Source: Sphingomonas sp. 32-62-10 | Lineage (GTDB): Bacteria; Pseudomonadota; Alphaproteobacteria; Sphingomonadales; Sphingomonadaceae | Length of the DNA stretch: 64,000 bases | Reading direction: 5' to 3' | Assembly (NCBI GenBank): GCA_002280555.1 | Contig: NCEE01000005.1 | Span: forward strand, 1 to 64,000 | Notes under the pieces: generated by a model | What the model was told of the DNA's origin: nothing | The model's database searches: none | Seen by the model: the letters and a program-made list of their open reading frames with translations, nothing else | Shown here: one piece after another, positions 25,231 to 33,990 of the stretch | How the letters are laid out: each line of letters starts with the position of its first letter | Position numbering within the stretch: the stretch's first letter is position 1 | Position numbers and translations under genes: made by a program

Positions 25231-27429
25231 ATGGGAAATGAAGGACAATGCCCGGTCGCGAAGACCGATCATGACCGCGCCAAAATCTGGGGCATGTCGA
25301 ACCGCGATTGGTGGCCGAACCAGCTCCATCTCGGCATGTTGCACCAGCATTCGGCCAAGTCCGACCCAATGGGTGCGGACTTTGATTATGCTGCGGAATT
25401 CAAGACGCTTGATCTCGAAGCCGTGGTGACCGACCTGCATGCCCTGATGACCGATTCGCAGCCCTGGTGGCCAGCTGATTACGGTCATTATGGCCCGTTT
25501 TTCATTCGCATGGCCTGGCACAGCGCTGGCACCTATCGCATCGCCGATGGCCGCGGTGGCGCTGGTTCGGGCACGCAGCGTTTCGCGCCGCTCAACAGTT
25601 GGCCGGACAATGGCAATCTCGATAAGGCGCGCCGCTTGCTCTGGCCGATCAAGCAGAAATATGGCCGCAAGCTCAGCTGGGCCGATCTGATGATTCTGGC
25701 TGGCAACGTCGCGCTTGAATCGATGGGCTTCAAGACGTTCGGGTTTGCCGGTGGCCGCGCTGATGTGTGGGAACCCGAAGAGGATATCTATTGGGGCCCG
25801 GAAGGCAAATGGCTGGAGGATCAGCGCTATAGCGGTGATCGCGAACTGGCCAATCCATTGGGTGCCGTCCAGATGGGGCTGATCTACGTCAACCCCGAAG
25901 GTCCAAACGGCAAGCCCGATCCGGTCGCTTCTGGCCGTGACATCCGCGAGACCTTTGCCCGCATGGCAATGAATGACGAAGAGACTGTCGCGCTGGTCGC
26001 CGGTGGTCATACCTTCGGCAAGGCGCATGGCGCGGGTGACCCAAGCAAATATGTCGGGCCGGAACCCGAAGGCGCACCGATTGAAGCGATGGGCTTTGGC
26101 TGGATCAACACGATGGGCAGCGGCGTCGGCGTCGACACCATCACCAGCGGGATCGAGGGCGCCTGGACGCCAACCCCGATCACCTGGGACAACAGCTATT
26201 TCGACACGCTGTTCGGCAATGAATGGGAATTGACCCATAGCCCTGCCGGTGCCCAGCAATGGACGCCCAAGAATGCCGAAGCGCAGGGCACGGTGCCGGA
26301 TGCGCATGATCCTGCACGTCGCCACGCGCCGATGATGACGACCGCGGATATGGCGATGCGGATGGACCCGGCCTATGAGAAGATCTCGCGCCGCTTCCAC
26401 CAGAACCCTGCTGAATTCGCCGATGCTTTTGCACGTGCCTGGTATAAGCTGACCCACCGCGACATGGGGCCACGCCCGCTCTATCTGGGGCCGCTGGTGC
26501 CACAGGAAGTCCTGATTTGGCAGGATCCTGTGCCCGACGTTACCTATCAGCTGATCGACACGCAGGACATCGCAGCGCTGAAAGCCAAGATTTTGGCCGC
26601 AGGTCTGTCGATTTCACAGCTCGTGTCGACGGCATGGGCGTCGGCATCGACCTTCCGTGGTTCGGACAAGCGCGGCGGTGCCAATGGTGGACGGCTCCGG
26701 CTTGCGCCGCAAAAGGATTGGGAGGTCAACCAGCCGGCCCAGTTGGCAACGGTGCTGGCCGCGTTGGAGGGCATTCAGCGCGATTTCAATGCTTCGCAGA
26801 CCGGCGAAAAGCAGGTCTCCATCGCTGATCTGATCGTGCTTGGCGGGTGCGCAGCGGTTGAGCAGGCGGCGAAGAGCGCCGGTCACGAGGTGACGGTGCC
26901 GTTCACCCCGGGACGCACCGATGCGTCGCAGGAAGAAACCGATGTCCATTCCTTTGCGGTGCTTGAGCCCGAAGCCGATGGGTTCCGCAACTATCTGAAG
27001 GCAGGCAGGGGTGTTTCGGCCGAAGAGCGGCTTGTCGACCGCGCCCAGCTGTTGACGCTGACGGCACCCGAAATGACCGTGCTGATCGGCGGATTGCGGG
27101 TGCTGAACGCCAATGTCGGCCAGGTCGCCCATGGTGCCCTGACCAAACGGCCATGGATGTTGACGACGGACTTCTTCGTCAATCTGCTCGATACGAACAT
27201 CATCTGGGCACCGGCTGCCGGATCAAGCGATGTGTTCGAGGGGCGCGATCGCACCACTGGTGAGATCAAGTGGACGGGCACGCGGGTCGACCTGATCTTT
27301 GGGTCGCATTCGCAGCTGCGCGGCCTGGCAGAGGTCTATGCCTGTGCCGACTCCGACACCAAGTTCGTGGCCGATTTTGTGGCGGCCTGGAACAAGGTGA
27401 TGAACCTCGATCGGTTCGACCTGGCCTGA
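25231..27429 (+). CDS. katG: Catalase-peroxidase
   Basis: The 732-residue protein is a heme enzyme that destroys hydrogen peroxide by catalase and peroxidase reactions. Distal residues are in MAWHSAGTYR near residue 90; the proximal histidine is in GGHTFGKAHGAG near 255. The Trp-Tyr-Met cofactor can form, as the tyrosine (GLIYVNPEGP) and methionine (ARMAMNDEE) are present. The C-terminal domain is the usual non-heme copy. AGGAGGAGCTGAT stands just before the ATG at 25231. A strong hairpin follows the gene. Confidence 0.97.
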   Translation: MGNEGQCPVAKTDHDRAKIWGMSNRDWWPNQLHLGMLHQHSAKSDPMGADFDYAAEFKTLDLEAVVTDLHALMTDSQPWWPADYGHYGPFFIRMAWHSAGTYRIADGRGGAGSGTQRFAPLNSWPDNGNLDKARRLLWPIKQKYGRKLSWADLMILAGNVALESMGFKTFGFAGGRADVWEPEEDIYWGPEGKWLEDQRYSGDRELANPLGAVQMGLIYVNPEGPNGKPDPVASGRDIRETFARMAMNDEETVALVAGGHTFGKAHGAGDPSKYVGPEPEGAPIEAMGFGWINTMGSGVGVDTITSGIEGAWTPTPITWDNSYFDTLFGNEWELTHSPAGAQQWTPKNAEAQGTVPDAHDPARRHAPMMTTADMAMRMDPAYEKISRRFHQNPAEFADAFARAWYKLTHRDMGPRPLYLGPLVPQEVLIWQDPVPDVTYQLIDTQDIAALKAKILAAGLSISQLVSTAWASASTFRGSDKRGGANGGRLRLAPQKDWEVNQPAQLATVLAALEGIQRDFNASQTGEKQVSIADLIVLGGCAAVEQAAKSAGHEVTVPFTPGRTDASQEETDVHSFAVLEPEADGFRNYLKAGRGVSAEERLVDRAQLLTLTAPEMTVLIGGLRVLNANVGQVAHGALTKRPWMLTTDFFVNLLDTNIIWAPAAGSSDVFEGRDRTTGEIKWTGTRVDLIFGSHSQLRGLAEVYACADSDTKFVADFVAAWNKVMNLDRFDLA

Positions 27430-27473
27430 TTGCGGGCGATATGAGCCACCAGCGCCAGCGATGGCGCTGAACG

Positions 27474-27504
27474 GGGCGGCGCTTCACGATGTGGAGCGCC
27501 GCCC
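27474..27504 (+). terminator. Strong hairpin after katG
   Basis: GGGCGGCGCTTCAC (27474-27487) pairs with GTGGAGCGCCGCCC (27491-27504), a 14-base-pair stem with one wobble and a three-base loop. It is followed by TGATGTTTCT rather than a clean T-run, so it may end katG transcription only in part or protect its mRNA end. Confidence 0.6.
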
Positions 27505-27564
27505 TGATGTTTCTGGATTATGCGCAACGCCGCAGGCAGGCCGCGCGTGCGGAGGAAGACGATC

Positions 27565-28512
27565 ATGAACATCGCCATCATCGGTGCAGGGATGGCGGGG
27601 CTTGCCTGTGGCGAAGCGCTCTCGCGTGGCGGTCATTCGGTCACATTATTTGACAAGGGTCGCGGGCCGGGCGGGCGAATGTCGACCCGGCGCGTGCCAA
27701 CGGCACTGGGGGAGGCGGCGTTCGATCACGGCGCCCAGTATTTTACGGTCCGTGACGCGGGTTTCGCGGCACGCGTCGACAGTTGGGTAGCGCAGGGTTG
27801 CGTCGCCGCGTGGCCCGCGGCCGGTTCGGATGCCTTTGTCGGCGTTCCGGGCATGAATGCGCCGATCCGTCAGATGGCGGCTGATGCAACCGTCCATTGG
27901 GGGACGCGCGTGACAGACATCGTCGTAGCTGGTGAAACCGGCGGGTGGCAGATCGGGGTTGACGGCGGCACGACGCATCATGCCGACGCGGTTATCATCG
28001 CCGTGCCTGCTGAACAGGCTGCCGTTCTGGTAGCGTCAATCGCCCCGGCGATGGCGGCGCTGGCGCGAAAAACGACGGCAGCACCGTGCTGGACGGCGAT
28101 GTTCGCCTTTGCCGAACGTCTGCCGATGGCAATCGACTGCATTCGCGGCGAGGCAGCCGATCCGCTCGGCTGGGCTGCGCGCAACAATGCCAAACCGGGT
28201 CGATCGGGGCCGGAGTCTTGGGTCATTCAGGCTGGGCCGGATTGGTCGGCAGAGCATCTGGAGGAAGATGGCGAACTGATCGGGGCCACCTTGCTGGCGG
28301 CGTTGGCCGAACGGGTCGGCGGGCCATTGCCGGACCCGATCGCGCAAAACACCCACCGGTGGCGTTTTGCGCGATCCGGATCGGCTGGGATTCCGGCGCT
28401 ATGGGATGGGAGCCGCCGCATCGGCATGTGCGGCGACTGGCTGATCGGCCCACGGGTCGAAGCGGCATGGCTTTCAGGCACGGCATTGGGGGCAATGATG
28501 GGCAGCACGTGA
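27565..28512 (+). CDS. FAD-dependent amine oxidase/renalase-like protein
   Basis: The 315-residue protein begins with a dinucleotide-binding fold, MNIAIIGAGMAGLACGEALS, followed by VTLFDKGRGPGGRMSTRR, the FAD motif of the renalase-like branch of flavin amine oxidases. The C-terminal LSGTALGAMM supports the same fold. GGAGGA at 27551-27556 supports the start at 27565. The substrate is unknown; bacterial renalases oxidise misreduced nicotinamide dinucleotides and release hydrogen peroxide, which would fit the katG neighbourhood, but that is inference. Confidence 0.85.
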   Translation: MNIAIIGAGMAGLACGEALSRGGHSVTLFDKGRGPGGRMSTRRVPTALGEAAFDHGAQYFTVRDAGFAARVDSWVAQGCVAAWPAAGSDAFVGVPGMNAPIRQMAADATVHWGTRVTDIVVAGETGGWQIGVDGGTTHHADAVIIAVPAEQAAVLVASIAPAMAALARKTTAAPCWTAMFAFAERLPMAIDCIRGEAADPLGWAARNNAKPGRSGPESWVIQAGPDWSAEHLEEDGELIGATLLAALAERVGGPLPDPIAQNTHRWRFARSGSAGIPALWDGSRRIGMCGDWLIGPRVEAAWLSGTALGAMMGST

Positions 28513-28567
28513 TTGCGCGCGACGTGGCACTCTGGCGCCGGGCGTCGATCAGCCATAAAGTCAGGTG

Positions 28568-29488
28568 ATGCCGGCAGCCACGATCACCTTCAAACAGCTT
28601 CATTATCTGAACGCACTGGCCGCTACCGGCCATTTTCGGCGCGCGGCCGAGCAGGTCGGCGTCACCCAACCGTCGCTTTCCGCGCAGATAGCGCTGTTGG
28701 AGGAGCGGCTGGGGATACGGCTGGTCGAACGCGGCAGTACGACGGCGATCCTCACGCCGCGCGGTCGCGACATTGTCGAACGGGCGCAGCGTATTCTGGC
28801 CGATGTGCGGGCGCTGGAGGAATCGGCGCTTGACGATCCCGATGGGCTCAGCGGTACGATCAGGCTCGGCGTGTCGCCAACGCTCGGGCCGTATCTGATG
28901 CCACATGTCGTGGCGCGGTTGCACCGTGACCACCGCGCGCTGCGTCTGCATGTGCGGGAAGGCTCGCCCGAGGATCTGCTGCGCGATCTGGCGATCGGTA
29001 AACATGATGCCGCGCTGATCCAGCTGCCCACCGGCCGCGAAGACTTTATCGTCGAGCGATTGTTCCGCGAAGAATTGCTTGTCGCGATGGCCGCTGATGA
29101 CCCGCTTAACGCCAAGCGCGTGATCGAACCGGGCGACATGGCGGGGCGCGGGCTGCTAACGCTGTCACCGCAATACCGGATGAGTGACCAGATCTTCAGT
29201 CTCGCCAATGCAGTGCAGGCAGTCGTGATGCGCGATTATGAAGGCACGAGCCTGGATGCGATCCGCCAGATGGCGGGGATGGGGATGGGTTTTGCGTTGT
29301 TGCCCTCGCTCTATATCCGCTCCGAAATAAGGGAGGGGGATGACGTCATTGTGCGCGCCATCCGAGGCAGGCCGATGTACCGTGACGTCGGTATGGTGTG
29401 GCGGAAACGCGCCGGGCGCGGAACCGCCTATCAGCGATTGGCGCAAATCGTTTCGGAGGTTGAGAAGGCGATCCCGCCAATAGGATAA
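28568..29488 (+). CDS. LysR-family regulator of OxyR type without cysteines
   Basis: The 306-residue protein has the LysR helix-turn-helix (TFKQLHYLNALAATGHFRRAAEQ then VGVTQPSLSAQIALLEERLG) and an OxyR-like effector domain (GTIRLGVSPTLGPYLMPHV, GLLTLSPQYRMSDQ, MAGMGMGFALLPSLY). OxyR senses peroxide through two cysteines. In E. coli they flank the LRDQ region; here the matching segment reads SPQYRMSDQIFSLANAV and the whole protein contains no cysteine. It is therefore an OxyR homologue that cannot use the disulphide switch. It lies downstream of katG and the FAD oxidoreductase on the same strand. GTG 28565 is an alternative start. Confidence 0.88.
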   Translation: MPAATITFKQLHYLNALAATGHFRRAAEQVGVTQPSLSAQIALLEERLGIRLVERGSTTAILTPRGRDIVERAQRILADVRALEESALDDPDGLSGTIRLGVSPTLGPYLMPHVVARLHRDHRALRLHVREGSPEDLLRDLAIGKHDAALIQLPTGREDFIVERLFREELLVAMAADDPLNAKRVIEPGDMAGRGLLTLSPQYRMSDQIFSLANAVQAVVMRDYEGTSLDAIRQMAGMGMGFALLPSLYIRSEIREGDDVIVRAIRGRPMYRDVGMVWRKRAGRGTAYQRLAQIVSEVEKAIPPIG

Positions 29489-29584
29489 TCCTATCGATTT
29501 AGATTGATTGGTGGTGTTGTTCCTATTGCCTAGATTCATTATTTAAGCGCATCCAGATATTTGCGCTCTGGTACCGGAGGACGA

Positions 29585-31291
29585 ATGGCAGCCGAGAAAG
29601 ATCGTTCCGTCAGGATGCGCGATGTGGTGCGCTGGGCACGGCCGATTCTTGGGCCGGACCAGCCCTATTTCACGCTTGTCGCCATTTATGGCGCGGGCAT
29701 CAGCCTGTTGTCGCTCGCCACGCCGATTTCGGTGCAGATGCTGATCAACAGTGTCGCGAATACCGCGCTTCCCGCGCCGTTGTTCACCTTGTCGGCAATT
29801 CTGTTCGCGCTGCTGATGGTGTCAGCGGTGATGAGCGCGATGCGCGCCTATCTGATGGAGCTTTTTGGCCAGCGCTTTTTCGCAAGGATGGTGGCGGAAA
29901 TTACGCTGCGGGCGGTGCACGCGCGTAATCCGTTTTTCGGCGATGAGCGCCGCGTCGACCTGTTCGATCGCTATTTCGAAGTGATGAACGTCCAGAAATC
30001 GATGCCGTCGCTGCTGATCGGGCTGTTCACGATTTTGCTGCAATCGGCGGTCGGCTTTGTCGTCACCTCATTTTACCACCCGGTGTTCCTGGGCTTCAAC
30101 CTGATCTTCATTCTGGCCGTGTGGCTGATCTGGCGGGTGTGGTCGCGTGGGGCGATGACGACGCGGATCGAGCTGAGTCACGCCAAATATGCCACCGCGC
30201 GTTGGCTTGAAGGCGTGGGCGCATCGAACGGCTTTTACAAATCGAGCCGTCATCTCGATTTCGCCATCGACCGGTCCGAGGCGGAAACTGCTGCCTATAT
30301 CGCGGCCTATCGCCGCCATGTGTATTACAGCCTGACGCAGACGACCGCGTTCCTGATCCTGTATGCGGTGGCGAGTGCTGGGCTGCTCGCGCTCGGCGGC
30401 TGGCTGGTCATCCAGTCACAGTTGTCGATTGGTCAGCTTGTCGCTGCAGAGCTCATTCTCTCAAGCATTTTCTACGGCGCGGCTCAGCTGGGGCCGTATC
30501 TCGATGCCTTTTACGATCTGGTGGCCGCGCTTGAGGAGCTGAGCCTCCTCAACGATATTCCGCAGGACAGCCCCGGTACCCCCGGTGCGCGCACCCAGGC
30601 TAGCAGCGATTTGGCTTTTGCCGATGTTCGGCTCGATGACATGCGGTTCGATCTGCAAATTCCGCACGGCAGCCGCCTGATTGCCAGCGCTGAGGATGAT
30701 GTCCAACGCGCATTCGCTTTGCTGCTCAAGCGCGATCGACGCCCCGAAGGGGGGTTCGTGACGCTGGGTGGCGCTGACCTGGCGACGCTTGATCCCTATG
30801 ACCTGCGCGCCGATGTGGTCGTGCTTGATCGGCCCTTGATCGTCGAAAGCTCCATCATCGATTATCTCAAGCTCGCCTCGCCTGATGATTCGCCGTCGGC
30901 GATGATGGCAGCGGTGCGCGCAGTATCGCTCGATCGCCGGATCGGGCGCCTGCCCGATGGATTGCATACAGTGTTGTCGCAAACGGGCTGGCCCTTTTCG
31001 GTGGCGGAATCGATGCGACTGAAATTTGCCGCTGCCTTGCTGTCTGAACCGAAAATCCTGGTGATGTCGCCCTTGTTCGACGTCATTCCGCGGCGTGATA
31101 TCGAACGGATGATTGCTGCGATCCGACCGGGCCAGACAACGATGATCTATTTCACCAATCGCGAGGATCCCCCTATGCTCGACAGCTATGCGTGGATCGG
31201 GCGGACATCGCAGTCGCGCGTCAGTGACCAGGCCGAATTCGACGCGCTGCGCTTTGCGGTACGGGAGGCGACTGATGCTGCCGCACGCTGA
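29585..31291 (+). CDS. Type-I-secretion-like ABC protein with degenerate ATPase domain
   Basis: The 568-residue protein has a six-helix type I exporter membrane domain over residues 30-300 (TLVAIYGAGISLLSLATPISVQMLINS ... LGGWLVIQSQLSIGQLVAAELI). The C-terminal 220 residues align in order with an ABC ATPase but lack its motifs. The Walker A place reads PHGSRLIASAEDDVQRAFALL, with no GxxGxGK[ST]; the signature place reads FSVAESMRLKFAAALL instead of LSGGQ; Walker B reads ILVMSPLFDVI without DE. ATP hydrolysis is very unlikely. It is translationally coupled to a HlyD-like gene (overlap of 17 bases) and followed by a TolC-like gene. CCGGAGGACGA supports the ATG at 29585. Confidence 0.88.
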   Translation: MAAEKDRSVRMRDVVRWARPILGPDQPYFTLVAIYGAGISLLSLATPISVQMLINSVANTALPAPLFTLSAILFALLMVSAVMSAMRAYLMELFGQRFFARMVAEITLRAVHARNPFFGDERRVDLFDRYFEVMNVQKSMPSLLIGLFTILLQSAVGFVVTSFYHPVFLGFNLIFILAVWLIWRVWSRGAMTTRIELSHAKYATARWLEGVGASNGFYKSSRHLDFAIDRSEAETAAYIAAYRRHVYYSLTQTTAFLILYAVASAGLLALGGWLVIQSQLSIGQLVAAELILSSIFYGAAQLGPYLDAFYDLVAALEELSLLNDIPQDSPGTPGARTQASSDLAFADVRLDDMRFDLQIPHGSRLIASAEDDVQRAFALLLKRDRRPEGGFVTLGGADLATLDPYDLRADVVVLDRPLIVESSIIDYLKLASPDDSPSAMMAAVRAVSLDRRIGRLPDGLHTVLSQTGWPFSVAESMRLKFAAALLSEPKILVMSPLFDVIPRRDIERMIAAIRPGQTTMIYFTNREDPPMLDSYAWIGRTSQSRVSDQAEFDALRFAVREATDAAAR

Positions 31292-32366
31292 CCATTTCCG
31301 TCGCTTCACCACGCTGGCGACAATCCGAACCCCAAGGGTGTTGACCAGTTTTGCGATTTTGATCGCGGTTGGCATCATCATTTCGGTGGTGGGGCTCATT
31401 TATATCCCCTGGGTGCAGACGGCACCAGGCACCGGCAGTGTCACCGCGCTCGATCCCCGTGATCGGGTGCAGAATATTACGGCCATGGTCGGCGGACGGA
31501 TTGATCAATGGTATGTCACTGACGGCAGCGCTGTGAAGCGCGGTGATCCGATCGCGCGGATCGCCGATAATGATCCGATGCTCCTCGAGCGGCTGGCGGC
31601 GGAACGCGCGCAGGTGCTCGCTGAAATCGCGGCAGCCGAACAGGCGATGTCCACCGCCGGGTTGGACGTTAATCGCTTTGGGAGCTTGTACCGTGAAGGG
31701 CTTGCTGCGCGCCGCGACTATGAAGCAGCGCAGATCAAAGTCGCCGATTATCGCGCCAAGGTCGCGTCGAGCCGAGCGGCGCTGAAGCGGGTCGAGGTAA
31801 ATCTTAATCGCCAGTCGGTGCAGATCATCCGGGCGCCGCGCGACGGCCGTATCATGCAGATCAATGCCGGCGATACCGCAACGATGGTGAAGCAGGGTGA
31901 TGTGCTCGCGACCTTTGCACCCGAAGAGTCGACCCGGATCGTCGAGCTTTACATCGATGGCCGCGACGTGCCGCTGATCAAGCCGGGGCGGCGCGTGCGG
32001 CTCGCTTTTGAAGGCTGGCCAGCGATCCAGTTTAGCGGCTGGCCATCAGTGGCGCAGGGGATGTTCGATGGGCGGGTGCGCTCGATTGATTTGTCAGCGT
32101 CGTCGAACGGATTGTTTCGCCTGCTTGTGGAGCCTGCACCCGATCGTGGACCGTGGCCGCGTGAGCCCTTTGTTCGTCTTGGCGCCAAGGTGCGAGGCTG
32201 GGTGTTGATGGATACGGTTTCGGCCGGGTTCGAACTGTGGCGTCAGCTCAACGATTTTCCGCTTCAGTTTGACCGCCCTGCCGATGAAGAGGCGCGCAGC
32301 AAGGATGGCGCCAGCAAGGCGACGCAGATCGGCGGGCCGAAGGGCAAGGACGAGAATGCGAAGTAG
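31275..32366 (+). CDS. HlyD-family periplasmic adaptor
   Basis: A 363-residue membrane fusion protein. One helix lies near residues 20-42 (LTSFAILIAVGIIISVVGLIYI). It is followed by a lipoyl/barrel half (TAMVGGRIDQWYVTDGSAVKRGDPIARI), a helical hairpin at about 95-185 and the second half (IRAPRDGRIMQINAGDTATMVKQGDVLATF). Such proteins bridge an inner-membrane exporter and a TolC channel. GGGAGG at 31264-31269 supports the ATG at 31275. It overlaps both neighbours (the ABC protein and the TolC gene), so all three are one operon. Confidence 0.92.
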   Translation: MLPHADHFRRFTTLATIRTPRVLTSFAILIAVGIIISVVGLIYIPWVQTAPGTGSVTALDPRDRVQNITAMVGGRIDQWYVTDGSAVKRGDPIARIADNDPMLLERLAAERAQVLAEIAAAEQAMSTAGLDVNRFGSLYREGLAARRDYEAAQIKVADYRAKVASSRAALKRVEVNLNRQSVQIIRAPRDGRIMQINAGDTATMVKQGDVLATFAPEESTRIVELYIDGRDVPLIKPGRRVRLAFEGWPAIQFSGWPSVAQGMFDGRVRSIDLSASSNGLFRLLVEPAPDRGPWPREPFVRLGAKVRGWVLMDTVSAGFELWRQLNDFPLQFDRPADEEARSKDGASKATQIGGPKGKDENAK

Positions 32367-33762
32367 GCTTACCTGGGTAGCGTTCGCGCTGGCATTCGCG
32401 CTGCTCCCCGTCCGAGCGCTTGCCGAGGCACCGCTGACGCTAAACGAGGTGCTGCAATCATCGCGCTTGCATGCGCCGCAAGTGCAGGAAGCGCTGGCCC
32501 GTGTCCGCAGTGCAGAGGGCAAATTGCTGAGCGCTGAGGGGGCGTTTGACACGGTCGTCAGCGCCGAGGCAACGTCGCGCGTTGCTGGGTTCTATGATGG
32601 GCAGACGCTGGGCGGCACCGTATACCGGCCACTCGCTGATTGGGGCGGGCAGGTTTATGGCGGCTACCGCGTCGCGACCGGCAAGTTCCCGATTTATGAG
32701 GACAAGAATTTCACCAACGCCCTTGGTGAGGTGAAGGTTGGGGCGATGTTTTCGCTGATGCGGGATCGGTTGATCGATGATCGTCGCTTTGCGCGCCGCA
32801 ATGCGACCATCGATATCGATATCGCCGAAGCCGATCGCTTGTTGACCGCGATCACGATCCAGCGCCGCGCTGTGGCTGCCTATAATCAATGGGTTGCCAG
32901 CGGGCTTCGCCTGGGTGTCTATCGCGAACTGCTCGATCTCGCCAAGGGCCGTCAGGCTGGTCTTGCGCGCCAGGTTTCGGCTGGCGCCCGGCCGCGGATC
33001 TTGCTGACCGAGAACGAACAGAATGTGCTGCGCCGTCAGACGCTGGTGGCACGGGCTGAACAGGATCTGGCGCTTGCTGCGAATACCTTGTCGCTGTTCT
33101 GGCGGGATGATGAGGGTAAGCCACAGCGCCCTGATCCTGCCCGATTGCCGGGCGACATGCCGATGATAGGGCCAGTCTATGCCGATGCCGCTGCCGTCAT
33201 CGCGGCACGACCCGATCTGCGCCAGATCGACATGCGGATTACGCAGGCGACCAATCGGCTCGATCTTGATCGGAATACGCTGCGACCCCGGCTCGATTTT
33301 CGGGCCGAGGCATCGCAGGATATCGGTGCCGAGGGTGCTGGTGGCCCCTCGCGCACGCCGGGTGAACTGATCCTGGGCCTGAACTTCTCGGTGCCGCTGC
33401 AACAGCGCGTCGCTCGCGGGCGAATTGCGCAATCAACGGCGGAGATCGACGCACAACGTCGACGCCGCCAGCAGATTGAGGAACAGATCACCGCCGAGCT
33501 GGAGGGGCTTTCAATCGATGTGCGCGGCACGGAAAGATTGCGGCAGCTGGCTGAGCAGGAGCTCGCCGTGGCGCAGACGATGGCCCGGGCCGAGGCGCGC
33601 CGGTTTGAGGCGGGCGCCAGCGACTTCTTCCTGGTCAACGCACGGGAGGAGGCCGCTGCCGATGCGAGCATCCGCAAACTCGATGCGTCTGTTCGCCAGA
33701 TAGTCGCACGTGCCGAATTGGCCGCAGCATCGGTCGATCTGAAAACCCTCGGGCTCGATTAG
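32356..33762 (+). CDS. TolC-like outer membrane efflux protein
   Basis: The 468-residue protein has a signal peptide (RSRLTWVAFALAFALLPVRALA, cleaved near 24), then the repeat structure of outer membrane efflux proteins: LTLNEVLQSSRLHAPQVQEALARVRSAEGKLLSAEG and, in the second half, ARPDLRQIDMRITQATNRLDLDRNTLRPRLDF. Long coiled-coil helices span both halves. It overlaps the HlyD-like gene by 11 bases. The substrate of the exporter cannot be read from the sequence; no RTX or bacteriocin-like gene is adjacent. Confidence 0.9.
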   Translation: MRSRLTWVAFALAFALLPVRALAEAPLTLNEVLQSSRLHAPQVQEALARVRSAEGKLLSAEGAFDTVVSAEATSRVAGFYDGQTLGGTVYRPLADWGGQVYGGYRVATGKFPIYEDKNFTNALGEVKVGAMFSLMRDRLIDDRRFARRNATIDIDIAEADRLLTAITIQRRAVAAYNQWVASGLRLGVYRELLDLAKGRQAGLARQVSAGARPRILLTENEQNVLRRQTLVARAEQDLALAANTLSLFWRDDEGKPQRPDPARLPGDMPMIGPVYADAAAVIAARPDLRQIDMRITQATNRLDLDRNTLRPRLDFRAEASQDIGAEGAGGPSRTPGELILGLNFSVPLQQRVARGRIAQSTAEIDAQRRRRQQIEEQITAELEGLSIDVRGTERLRQLAEQELAVAQTMARAEARRFEAGASDFFLVNAREEAAADASIRKLDASVRQIVARAELAAASVDLKTLGLD

Positions 33763-33834
33763 AAAGCGCGGGCGCGGGCAGCAGCGCGGCTGCCGCTAAT
33801 CCGCTTGACCCTTTTTGCCATACAGTATTAACTT

Positions 33835-33852
33835 GTCACGAAATTTTGTGAC
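33835..33852 (+). promoter_or_regulatory. Palindrome upstream of pcs, site 1
   Basis: GTCACGAAATTTTGTGAC is an 18-base palindrome with a single mismatched pair. It lies 139 bases before the pcs start in a 228-base, AT-rich gap. Its symmetry suggests a binding site of a dimeric regulator (CRP/FNR-like sites have TGT/ACA arms of this kind); the regulator is unknown. Confidence 0.5.
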
Positions 33853-33890
33853 GTCCTCCCCGGGCAAAAATAATAATATGCCGATTTTCG

Positions 33891-33924
33891 GCTAATCTGC
33901 GATTATTTTATATTGCAGATTGGC
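33891..33924 (+). promoter_or_regulatory. Palindrome upstream of pcs, site 2
   Basis: GCTAATCTGC (33891-33900) and GCAGATTGGC (33915-33924) are inverted repeats matching at nine of ten positions, spaced by 14 AT-rich bases that could hold a -10 box (TATATT at 33909-33914). A related half-site pair CATCTGC/GCGGATG lies at 33945-33962. The cluster of ATCTGC-like half-sites suggests regulation of pcs by a dedicated factor. Confidence 0.5.
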
Positions 33925-33990
33925 TGGATTTTGTAATTATAGACCATCTGCGGTTGCGGATGAGACTAAAAGGCCAGGGGCGAATCGCTG

